Assembly: GCA_958510875.1 (NCBI GenBank)
Contig: OY294068.1
Location: 194,890,315-194,954,314, forward strand
Direction of reading: 5' to 3'
Source: Endomychus coccineus
Lineage: Eukaryota > Arthropoda > Insecta > Coleoptera > Endomychidae
Length of the DNA: 64,000 nucleotides
This document shows positions 55,232 through 64,000 of this stretch, in pieces. Below the pieces are notes generated by a model. It searched no databases and was not told the DNA's origin. It worked only from the letters and a program-made list of their open reading frames with translations. The translations under genes and the position numbers were made by a program. Within the stretch, counting starts at the first letter, position 1, and every line of letters starts with the position of its first letter.

Positions 55232-56555
55232 TAGTCCAGGCTGTGAACCGGAAAAAAAACATGTAAGAATCAAAAAATTTTTCTTGCATCAGCTTCAGGA
55301 GGTTCTCAAGATCATTCATACACCTTAAAACTTCTTGGGAACCCCAATCCCACCCATTGGGGGCGAAAATGGCAGGAAATTTCCAAGTCTTGAATTGTAT
55401 TTTCTACAAAATAAGGTATTTTGGCATTTTGAGTGCACCTAGGAGGTTTTTTGGGTCGCTGAACACGAATCCGTAGCCAGATTTATTAGCAATCCATTGT
55501 AGGGGTGATAAAATCGACGAAATTGGCCAATTTTGCACCCCTATACGTTATTTTGCAATTTACGTGTTTTAGGCATTTCGAATGCATCAAGATGGTTTTT
55601 TGGGTCGCTGAATACGATTCCGAAGCCGGATTCACTCGAATATCATCGTAGGGGTGGGAAATTCACAAAAATGGCTAATTCGACACGCTTCTAAATTTTT
55701 ATTATTGTTGCATTTTAAAATTACTTCGGAGTAAATCTGGCTTCGGAATCGTACTCAGCGACCCAAAAAATCCCCTTGGTGCATTCGAAATGCCAAAAAC
55801 ACGTAAATTGCAAAATAACATATAGGGGTGTAAAATTGGCCACTTTCGTCGATTTAACCACCCCTACGATGGATTGAAAGTAAATGTGGCTACGGATTCG
55901 TGATCAGCGACCCAAAAAACCTTCTTGGTGCATTCGAAATGCCAAAAACACGTAAATTGCAAAATAACATATAGGGGTGAGAAATCTGGCTACGAATTCG
56001 TGATCAGCGACCCAAAAAACCTCCTTCGTGCCTTCGAAATGCATAAAACACGTTAATTGCAAAATAACTTATTAGGGGTGCGAAATTGGCCAATTTTGTC
56101 GATTTTGTCACCCTTACGATGGATTGCAAGTAAATGTGCCCACGAATTCGTGATCAGCGACCCAAAAAACCTCCTTCGTGCCTTCGAAATGACTAAAACA
56201 CGTAAATTGCAAAATAACATATCAGGGGTGCGAAATTGGCCAATTTTGTCAATTTTACCACCCCTACAATGGATTGCAAGTAAATCTGGCTACGGATTCG
56301 TATTCAGCGACCCAAAAAGCTTCCTAGGTGCATTCCAAATGCCAAAGTACCTTTTTTGTAGAAAATACAATTCAAGACTTGGAGATTTCGGGCCATTTTC
56401 ATCCCCAATGGGTGGGGTTGGGCTTCCCAAGAGGTTTTAAAGTGTATGAATGATCCTGAGAACCTCCTGAAGCTATACCAAAAAAAAATTTTTTGTTTGA
56501 ACTTACATGTTTTTTTTTTAATTATAGCTAAAATCCCGGTTCACAACCTGGACTA
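55232..56555. mobile_element. large inverted-repeat element with seven ~150-bp monomers (S2)
   Basis: The ends are TAGTCCAGGCTGTGAACCGG and its inverse, with TTA at 55229-55231 and 56556-56558. Next come arms of about 180 bp (AGCTTCAGGAGGTTCTCA, TTGTATTTTCTACAAAA). Inside, monomers containing CAGCGACCCAAAAAA start at 55756, 55905, 56005, 56155 and 56305. Spacing is 149-150 bp except for one unit shortened to 100. Two more lie inverted on the left (GGGTCGCTG ending 55461 and 55610). The centre of symmetry is near 55690-55730. There is no transposase; the frame 56057-56440 is monomer sequence. It is a non-autonomous DNA element of unknown superfamily. Confidence 0.82.
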
Positions 56556-56558
56556 TTA

Positions 56559-57692
56559 AGCACAGGCTGAGGAAGACAAATGTTGATGCTTTTAGGTGAA
56601 TAACTTGTAATAGTATGCACATTGTATAAGCTTATTTTTATAAAGTAGCTTAGCCATACTCTCACAATGTACAATATCTCAAATAGAAAATGACATTTTA
56701 CATGTCGTTAATTACTAATAAATAAATAAATAATCTGCAACAGTACAAAAGATAGAAGTTCCAACCCCTAGCTTAACCGCTTCCGTGTTACAGTCGTTAC
56801 CTACTTATCTGCTATCGTGGTATCTTTTCCAAACTCGTACAATGTTTTAATGTGGACAGTAGTCACAATGACGTATGCAAATATTCTGGCCTGACCGATT
56901 ATGATTGGTCGCTGGGTTGAAGGTTGAGGCGTATACTCGATATGCCTCAAGTGAACTATAGAGCTGGATTTCATGACTTTGACTAGTTGGTTGCAGATTC
57001 TATGCTGAAGAAGTGACTACTTTACGTACCCTTTGAATACATGATTCATATTCAAATATATCCTTATCCCGTAATATCCTGCAATATTTGAATATTGTTA
57101 AATCATTTCGGTATAATTCATTATTAATAGGTACGCCTTTCATGTCTACCTAAAGAAGTCACCTCTGCACGGTTATTGTACTTGATTGAGCCAGGAAGTT
57201 TGAGAACATGTCCCAAGAACGAGTTTGAGAAGTAAAATACACGTATGCGCTGCCTTGCATCTTGTCTGCATTCGAACTGAAAATGTCTAGGGTAATATTG
57301 CTGGCAAATGATGAGGTAAACTTTCAAATAACTTTACTACATATCTGCAAGAAGATATATAGTTTTCGAACGTTGTTTCCCAGGACTGCATGCTAATGAA
57401 GCTTTCACTTCATTCTCCAGATAATCCACCGAACTTTTATACCATAATCAGAAAGTTGCCATTGTTACAGGAGTATGATAACAATATAGTTTTCTAGAGA
57501 TCTGAATATTCTTAGCGATCATAAAGTTTCAATTTCTCGAGACTATGACCTTGTTGAGTCAATCGTGAAATATTCAAACAATATTCTTGATGCTGAATAT
57601 TTCAAACGAGGAATACTAACAGGATATTAAGATGGAATTATCAACCTTCACTTCACTTCTACTACTAGTTTGGAGGTGATCATGTTCCTAGT
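56559..57692. other. no gene recognised
   Basis: AT-rich. A 67-codon minus frame at 57124-57327 is not recognisable. No continuation of the CR1-like ORF was found on this side of S2. Confidence 0.45.
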
Positions 57693-57945
57693 TACAAGGG
57701 CAAAGTGAAAAGTCCCTTATTTGGTCAAAACTTATTTTATTTCTCAACATAATCTCCTTGTAGTCCAATGTTTTTCTAATTTTTCAATCCCTCCCGAATA
57801 ATACGATTTCGGTAATCCTTCAAAATAGAGGTTTGTTCCAGCGATGACCTCATTTTTGGAACCAAATCTCTCTCTACCGAGTCATTTCTTCAAGGTTGGG
57901 AATAGGTGAAACCGCAGAGGGGCAAATCTGGACAATATATATTCC
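57693..57945 (-). mobile_element. mariner 3' fragment
   Basis: About 250 bp match 41127-41390, the transposase C-terminus and terminal repeat. GTGAAAAGTCCCT lies at the left end. The minus strand reads GDYVEK-like and YYSGGIEKLEK-like text. The other half of the element is missing. Confidence 0.75.
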
Positions 57946-59289
57946 TTCTACCACTTGGTTGATATTACAGATTTCAGATAGAAGCATATCTCCCTAGGAG
58001 TATTTTTTGGAAAAGGCTTATGTCAAGTAAATACCAACACCAACTATTATTTTGGTCTTAAAGCAGAATAAAGAAGTTATAAGTATATTTCTTACTAAAA
58101 AACATTCTCAATAGGTATACAATTTCATCAAGAAAATCAAATAATTAGTAAAACCGATAGCCGAAAATAATTATCACTTTAAATATATTTATGTTGATAA
58201 TTGTTGTCAATAGTATTTCTGTGTTACAACCAACAAATTAAACTCAAACATAATTTTGAATTTACCGTTTCTAGGTATGTGCAGTCACTCGTTCACTCGT
58301 GGCGCTGCCGATATGCTTTTGGTAAAGTACCTACATTGATTAATATCAATCAATGGTACCTATCAAAAACTCTAGTTGTTGCCAGCGAATACAGTAGTTT
58401 CCTTTTTACTGGGGGTGCTCAGTGATCTATTACCTATAGAGAAGATATCTTCTTCATAGAATTTGTCTTCCTTAACTACCTTGTACCAGAGTCCGATTTT
58501 TGATCATGTCGTTGAACAATAGACTGTTTGTATCTGTTTTACATACTTACTTCCGCCGAACTGAACATCATTTATATTCATCACATTTGGAATATGTTCT
58601 CCAGTACGAAACATGGAGTGCTTTGAATCAGTCAATTATAACAAAGTCCAAAACAATATATCATTTTAAATTATGTTCAAGAAACGAATCTAGTAAGCCT
58701 AGAACGTACAAGGACTTTGGAATCCTAAGGTCAACAGTTTTGGAGTTAACATGATGATGTTGTTTGAGACATCTGTGAGTCCAGTTTCACGAAGCCAAGG
58801 CTTGTTGATTGTCAAAATTGATTCGATGAATTGTTGGAAGCAGTATATAAACGATTTAAATCCTACCAGTTATACGAAATTTCCGGTGTGCGTATACAAT
58901 AGAGTAAAACCCCTCGTCAATGTCAACACAGTACAAAAATTCATATTTAAATCTGAAATATGCGATATTTCAAACTGATTCTGCCTAATATTAAATGAAC
59001 CAGTACATATTTAAGTTACTTAATTTCTGTCGATGACAGCTTTAATATTGCATGTTCCATTCAAACAAATTTTTATTTATGTGAGTCGATAAATTTTGTT
59101 GCAAAGCTCATTTCGCAACGAACCTTTTTAAGTGCGTATTGACGTTCAGTCCGCCGATATACAGCTAATATGGCTTTCCAATATGCAACATTCCCGTAAA
59201 CTGTTTTTTGCATTCAATTCAACGAGAATATCGAAAAATAAATCTTCATTCGACCTGGATATTATTAAAAATATTGCCTGCTATAACCT
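57946..59289. other. no gene recognised
   Basis: Two adjoining plus frames of 84 and 75 codons at 58500-58978 overlap at ATGATG but show no motif. The rest is AT-rich. Confidence 0.45.
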
Positions 59290-60960
59290 ATAATTACTTA
59301 GTGATAATTTATCATATTGATATAATGGAATAAAACACTTTTACTTTGTTTTTTATCACATATATTATTGAAACAAATCGTGTCATCTTCAAGCGATACT
59401 AATATATGAAAATATGAATAATCTTGACTATTTACGGTACAATAAAAGACACAGGTAACAAGTGGGGTTCCGGTTGGGGAAATACATTGTTAGAATAGTA
59501 TAATTGAAATCGGATAATGAGGTAGAGTTAATATTTTGATAAGGACTTTAATGCGGAGGCATACTAGGAAGGCACAAGAGGATTATGGGAAATTTTACAT
59601 TTATCAAGACATCAAACAGAATGCTGTAGTATACGTCTTATTGATCGTTCGAACTTATACTGTCTTCATTTTTAATAAATTTTAAAATTTTCTATTGATT
59701 CTAGTGTGTTTAATTTAAAACCTCTACTCTGGTTATGTGAAATTGTAACTTCATCTAAATTTGGAAAGGTGTGCCCTGTTCCTAAATTATGGTTCGAGAA
59801 AAATGAATCTATTTTATTAAGTCTAAAAGATGGAAAATGATCCTTACATCTAATTTCTATATTGCGACTAGATCTACAAATGTAAAAGTTATCATACTCT
59901 GAACAGGTTAATTTATATACTCCAGGTTTATCAATCTTATTTGTTTTATCTTTATCATTGTACAAAAAATGGAACAATTTATTTAGAGGTTTGAAACTGA
60001 CTTTCAGATTATGTTTCGATAAAATGTCTGCAATTCTTCCACTTTCGGTACCAAAATATGTGAGGGAAACATATTTTTTTGAAGAATTGTTTGTAAAAGG
60101 ATAGATACCTTATTTCTGTCAATCAATTTGGATACAATTTGGGGTTGAAAACCATTGTTAATGGCTATAACCTTGATTATATTCAATTCTTCATTCAGGT
60201 TTTCAGGTGAAAAGGCTCTATGTATCATTGAACTGTATACTGCTAATTTGTGACTACGGCTGAAAGATCAATTGGCAATAGTTGTATGTATGAATGTAGA
60301 TTTTCTATAAGTTTTGAAAGTAATGATATCATTATAGTGCGCGAGGGTAAGGTCTAGGAAATTTGTTTTGTTATCTTTCTCAGTTTCGAAAGTGAACTTA
60401 ATGTTAGGATGGATATTATTAATGAAGGATAAGAAAACATTCAATTGTCGTGATGTATCTTTGAAGAAGGATGAAACATCATCTACAAATCTAAACCAGC
60501 AATGAATATGTTTTTTTAGCTAGAGGGGAACTCATTATAGTTTCTTCAATATAAGATATAAAAATATCTGCCAAAACAGATGGGGATCTCATAGCAAATT
60601 CATTATTTTGTGTGGAAAACTCGTTATTGAATTGACAATAATTTTGGCAAACGCAAAGATCAAAAGCTTGTTCTATCTCAGATTGTAATATGGGATTTGC
60701 ATGTGATTTTCATGTGGGGAATATTTGAAAACATTTGAAACATTAAAAGATACCAAAATTCCATTTTTAGGAAAAGTTTTTATTAACTTTGAAAGTTCCA
60801 ATGAGTTTTTTACTGCATACTTAGGCTTGAACTTACTTATCCTTTGGAAAATTGAATCTAATTTTACCGCTAGATTATGTGTAGAGCTAATAGCATGGGA
60901 TACAACGGGATGGATAGGAGCATTATTGCCCTGAACCAATGAAATTTTTAATCTCCCGCC
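59290..60960 (-). pseudogene. Penelope-like element (lineage B): RT plus GIY-YIG nuclease
   Basis: The minus strand from 60939 reads PIHPVVSHAISSTHNLAVKL then LVSFNVSNVFKYSP, motif A with F-D-V changed to F-N-V. EFAMRSPSVLADIFISYIEE (about 60600) follows, then HCWFRFVDDVSSFF with an intact VDD and LSFINNIHPNIKFTFETEKD. The next block is FLDLTLAHYNDIITFKTYRK and the 60004-60228 frame. The nuclease frame 59672-59977 has PGVYKLTCSEYDNFYICRSS, where Y-I-G reads Y-I-C, and ends ESIENFK. The downstream UTR near 59390 resembles Penelope 3' sequence but lacks a complete hammerhead core. Several frameshifts; dead. It is distinct from lineage A in all motifs. Confidence 0.9.
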
Positions 60961-61379
60961 ATCAACTCTTTCTGCGGCTGCACTTCGTACCAGTAGGTAC
61001 CGTTTAATGTGACTCTATTATGTGTTAACTGATAAATTAACGTTTTAAATGGATATTAGCAGAGGTGACGAAAATTGTACCATACTTTGGGGACTTATTG
61101 GAAAGATAAGCGTCTTCACTAAAGGAGGAGTACTCAATGCTGAGAAGTACCTATATTATTGAAATTCGCCTCAACATTAAACTAGACACCTACGGAAAGT
61201 TGAGATCTTTTCTCAAGCGAAAAATCTGATGGCTATCAAGCGGAAAAAGCATTAATAGTTTTATTAAAAATGCCGATGACTAGAAATATCTTGCAATAGA
61301 CTATAGAAATGAAATAATGGGTAATATTATGCAGATAGCATTTCTTAAAATTTAAGGTGAAACTAATAATGAGTATTAA
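60961..61379. other. no gene recognised
   Basis: Short AT-rich interval. The 5' end of the Penelope-like copy is lost here. Confidence 0.45.
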
Positions 61380-61881
61380 AACTCTTCTGAGAGATAAATT
61401 TTGCACACACACTAGTCATTTCCAAATGTTCGGTTGAAATTCGCCAAACAGTACTTTTTGGCATTCCAAGGTCATCTTTTAGGTTCCTCAAAGTCGAACG
61501 ACGATCTTGTCCAATCGATCCATTATCCGATGTTGTTCCGGTCCAAGGTCGACCAGAACGAGGATCAATGTCAAAAACTCTCCAAAGGCCTTTTATAACA
61601 TTTCAATAGTTCCGCACAACTTTGACCAAGATTCAAACAAAATTTTATGCTAATTCGCTGTTCAGCCCTTCCGTCATTTCTAGCAATAAACAAAATCCGA
61701 GAACGCAAAAAAGATATAGTAAAAGTACACGCTGCGCTGGAACTAAGGCGTCTCATCGGTAAGTAAGGCATCTGAGGAGAAGGTCAGGAGTTACTGGTGA
61801 CGTTCGTACCTTACAGAGGTCGCTTGAGTGTTGTGGCGCGAAGATATGAATGCAAGTCGGAAACTTTTGGGACAGACCTCG
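61380..61881 (-). mobile_element. mariner 5' part with terminal repeat
   Basis: The terminal repeat CGAGGTCTGTCCCAAAAGTT begins at 61881 on the minus strand next to TA (61882-61883). The transposase N-terminus follows: QRISIKFCLNLGQSCAELLK (61571-61771 frame), then WIDWTRSSFD-like text. In another frame comes RSTLRNLKDDLGMPKSTVWR then ISTEHLEMTSVCAKF, the second helix-turn-helix. The element stops near 61380; the catalytic domain and other end are absent. It is a different mariner lineage from 41127-41877. Confidence 0.82.
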
Positions 61882-61883
61882 TA

Positions 61884-63199
61884 TGTCCTAAAAAGTAAAT
61901 TAAACTTTAGTTTAACTGTCGGCATTGCAGTATTGTGACGTAACGTACGGATGACCAGCGGCAACATAGCCTCTAGTTTGTGACGTCACGATCGAGCACC
62001 TAGGCCTTGTGCTATAGAAATGTTCTGTCTATGCGACATTATCCATAAAATCTCATCGCATCATCATAATCTTCGTCCAGCTGTAAACTGCACCGGTTAA
62101 ACTTTGGCTTGGCTTTCCACATTATATTTTCGGATGAACTCCGATACCACTGACCTACAAGGCCTAACAGATCAAGTGCAAATATAGCGTCAAGTTTCGT
62201 ACTCCATTAGGCAATGTAACAGTAAACCTCTGGTGTGTTCATTCATTTATTTCAGTAACCAACCCACAGAAACAAAGTTTTAATTAAAATTGGAGTAATT
62301 AGTCTCGGAACTTTTGAAACATTAAAATGAGAACGAAGGTTTCAAAGTTAATGTTTCGGAGAATGGGGTATTCTAACGGCCTACGGTTGTCAACAAGGAA
62401 TATCAGCAGTGAGTGAATTTCGAAGGTGTTGACGTTGAATTTCACGATTCTGGAGTAACTATACGTTTATATCTGAAGATAAACACCCCCCCCCCCCCCC
62501 TGGAGAATGGTAGCACGTTATTAGCGAACTTATGAGAGGATGGCAAACATTAGGGTATTTCGTTATTTAGACACGTAATGAAGTCTTGTATTTTAATGAA
62601 ATATTTTATCTCCGCCACCGCGTTTGGGCACATTTCCAATTTGTTCCGCGATGTTAACACCACCCACGATAAACTACCTTCCGACGATTCACTCAACCTG
62701 CAAATGTTTTATGTTGTATAGTTCATTTACGTTAAGAATGATGTGACGTCATGGATCAAGGTCACCCATTGTTATCAGATGGAGCAGTTTCTCGATGTTT
62801 TTGAATATAACTAACGATTGATTCAATGAACTTTTTACTAACAAAATTAGGAGTTCTTCACTTATTATATCAAATAAGACAAATTATGTATTATCTTGAA
62901 AGTAATGAAACTGTTGGTTTTTATCATTTCGGTTACATCTTGCATTTTTTTTCAAAGGGTTTATAAACGATATGAGAAATAACTAATAGTTTCAAATACA
63001 GGTATAATTATTAAACTTCAGAAAAGGAAGCGTATATTAAACCGATATTGCACTCCCATACGAGTGTTACTCTATTGGGGTTCTTTACTAGTTCCGATAG
63101 TTCTTTTACACAATCAAGTACACATTTTAAGATGATTGTGTATGACTCCAGTGCCTTAAGCACTTTTAGGGTGCTCACTATGATTGTGATTTGTCTATT
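61884..63199. other. no gene recognised
   Basis: 61900-62060 and 62240-62720 are CpG-bearing, perhaps single-copy. A 15-base C run lies at 62486-62500. GTTCATTTACGTTAAG at 62722 is a scrap of dispersed repeat X. Confidence 0.45.
62486..62500. repeat. poly-C run (15)
   Basis: Fifteen consecutive C bases in AT-rich DNA. Runs like this are prone to length error and to slippage. Confidence 0.95.
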
Positions 63200-63770
63200 C
63201 TCATAGGCTCTCCCTCATAATTCCAGCACATGTTGTAATTGCTAATATCCAGCACCTGTACTTTATTCGATCTTGGTGCCTTCGGTAATCCATACGGAAT
63301 CCCCTGGTATCATATGAGGATTGCTCCCAGCGTTCTCCCGCCCATTCAAGGTTCGAATCGTGAACGGTATGGAAGTGCTGTGAACCTTGACCCTGTCCTG
63401 TGTCTGATCTTATCCACAACGGCCCAGGTGTTCCGAGCAATCCAAGAATACTTCGGCCTTTCCTTGTCCAATAAAATCAAAGCGTTACGCTCCTCTTATG
63501 GCTTCTGCCTGAACGGTGAGGTGTAGTGGCTCCAACCCCAACAGTCTTCCCATCGCAGCCGTTTGGGTGGTCGGCATTGCACCTGTTATTCCTAAGCCGT
63601 CAGCCTCTGAACTCTGTTCAGGGAATGCTGGAATACTTTCAGTTTTGTTTTTGGCCACCACACGATTACGGCATATGTTATAATGTGTCTCACTATGGTG
63701 GTGTACATTCAGGGCACCATCCGTGGAGTCCCCAGGTTCTGCTGACTGGTCCACAATTTATCGCTTTATT
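63200..63770 (-). pseudogene. RNase H-type non-LTR element, thumb to RNase H fragment
   Basis: Minus strand: WWPKTKLKVFQHSLNRVQRL in one frame, then LGITGAMPTTQTAAMGRLLG and LEPLHLTVQAEAIRGA (63485-63620). The family text is LQRLACLGITGAMRTTPTAAL then LPPLHL. Further down comes MIPGDSVWITEGTKIE, the RNase H YTDGSK motif changed to ITEGTK. Same group as 11890-13530 and 53495-53825. Stops and shifts throughout. Confidence 0.72.
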
Positions 63771-63884
63771 AGTGGCTTTCATTACTCTGCCTTAAACACT
63801 ATAGTTATTCTAAACAATGCACATCAACAATAACAGAAATATTCACTTTATCAGTACGTCGAATAGTCTTCGCTATTTCTGGTA

Positions 63885-64000
63885 TTGGTTTTCCTAGACT
63901 ATGTCCACATAACCACTGATTTTTTTTCGCTGAACCATCTGTGCTAAATTGATCCCTGTAGTAAATTATATGCAAATATGTTGAATGGGGTTAACAATGT
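63885..64000 (-). pseudogene. IS630-like family C-terminal piece, running off the window
   Basis: CCATCTGTGCTAAATTGATC then CCTGTAGT...ATGTTGAATGGGGTTAA matches 32700-32780. It encodes the PPYH...FNPIEHIWG...RDQ-x-G-x-D-G block on the minus strand, broken by stops. The rest of the element should lie beyond position 64000. Confidence 0.6.

Noticed and set aside
56057..56440. 127-codon plus-strand frame as a repetitive protein
   Set aside because: It is a read-through of the 150-bp monomers of S2; the apparent peptide repeat follows from the DNA repeat.
58500..58978. Two overlapping frames as a bicistronic gene
   Set aside because: No recognisable motif on either, AT-rich composition, and no codon pattern unlike the flanks.
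59370..59420. Hammerhead in the 3' region of Penelope lineage B
   Set aside because: The core reads TTGAAGA and no GAAA-GUC block follows; only the general Penelope 3' flavour remains.
63345..63370. GGTTCGAATCG as a tRNA T-loop
   Set aside because: No acceptor, D or anticodon stems fit around it, and it lies in the RNase H-type element remnant.

Overview
The window reads as a stretch of insect nuclear DNA, probably beetle, although the order is a guess. It is AT-rich. I recognise no intact host gene, rRNA, tRNA or CRISPR array. Almost everything that can be identified is a decayed mobile element, and every coding remnant carries stops, frameshifts or deletions. The insect call rests on the mix of families present: Jockey-, R1-, CR1/Daphne- and RNase H-bearing non-LTR elements, Penelope-like elements with GIY-YIG nuclease, mariner, an IS630-like DDE family, a Mutator-like element, a Helentron tail and an LTR-type leader with a TGGCGCCC primer-binding site.

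Layout. 1-2.04 kb is an LTR-plus-leader repeat (copy A); a second copy (B) in the same orientation lies at 31.1-32.6 kb. 2.78-6.34 kb is a Jockey-like copy on the minus strand with two later insertions: a 5'-truncated R1-like element (3002-5077, 7-bp target duplication) and a 251-bp inverted-repeat element (5135-5385, 8-bp duplication). 6.34-9.2 kb holds pieces of two Penelope-like lineages. 11.9-13.5 kb is an RT/RNase H element. 16.3-20.9 kb has two Jockey copies, one split by a CR1/Daphne-like insertion ending in (TCTA)n. 23.6-24.8 kb is the tail of a Helentron (PIF1 helicase end, endonuclease, terminal hairpin). 26.5-27.0 kb is a Penelope-like 3' end with a hammerhead-like motif. 32.6-33.2 kb, 42.3-43.5 kb and the right edge carry the IS630-like family. 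35.8-36.9 kb is a MULE remnant, and 37.3-37.6 kb a foldback element with a perfect 8-bp duplication. 38.8-39.5 kb and 55.2-56.6 kb hold two related inverted-repeat elements filled with ~150-bp tandem monomers. 41.1-41.9 kb is an internally deleted mariner with both ends. 46.2-47.5 kb is a Jockey fragment abutting a transposase-like coding remnant. 50-55 kb has CR1-like and RNase H-type fragments, 59.3-61.0 kb is the longest Penelope-like copy, 61.4-61.9 kb is a mariner 5' end and 63.2-63.8 kb is another RT/RNase H fragment.

The most notable signals are five hammerhead-type ribozyme motifs. Two (33651-33693 and 11128-11169) belong to one repeat family with no attached ORF; the first is essentially canonical and sits inside a ~25-bp imperfect helix I. 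Three (7919-7961, 26889-26931, 51294-51336) lie in the pseudo-LTR of one Penelope-like family. The second notable signal is the pair of 150-bp-monomer elements, a possible seed of satellite DNA. The sequence between elements is AT-rich with some CpG-bearing, non-repetitive patches that may be intergenic or intronic host DNA; one 75-nt segment (49740-49814) is framed like an exon.
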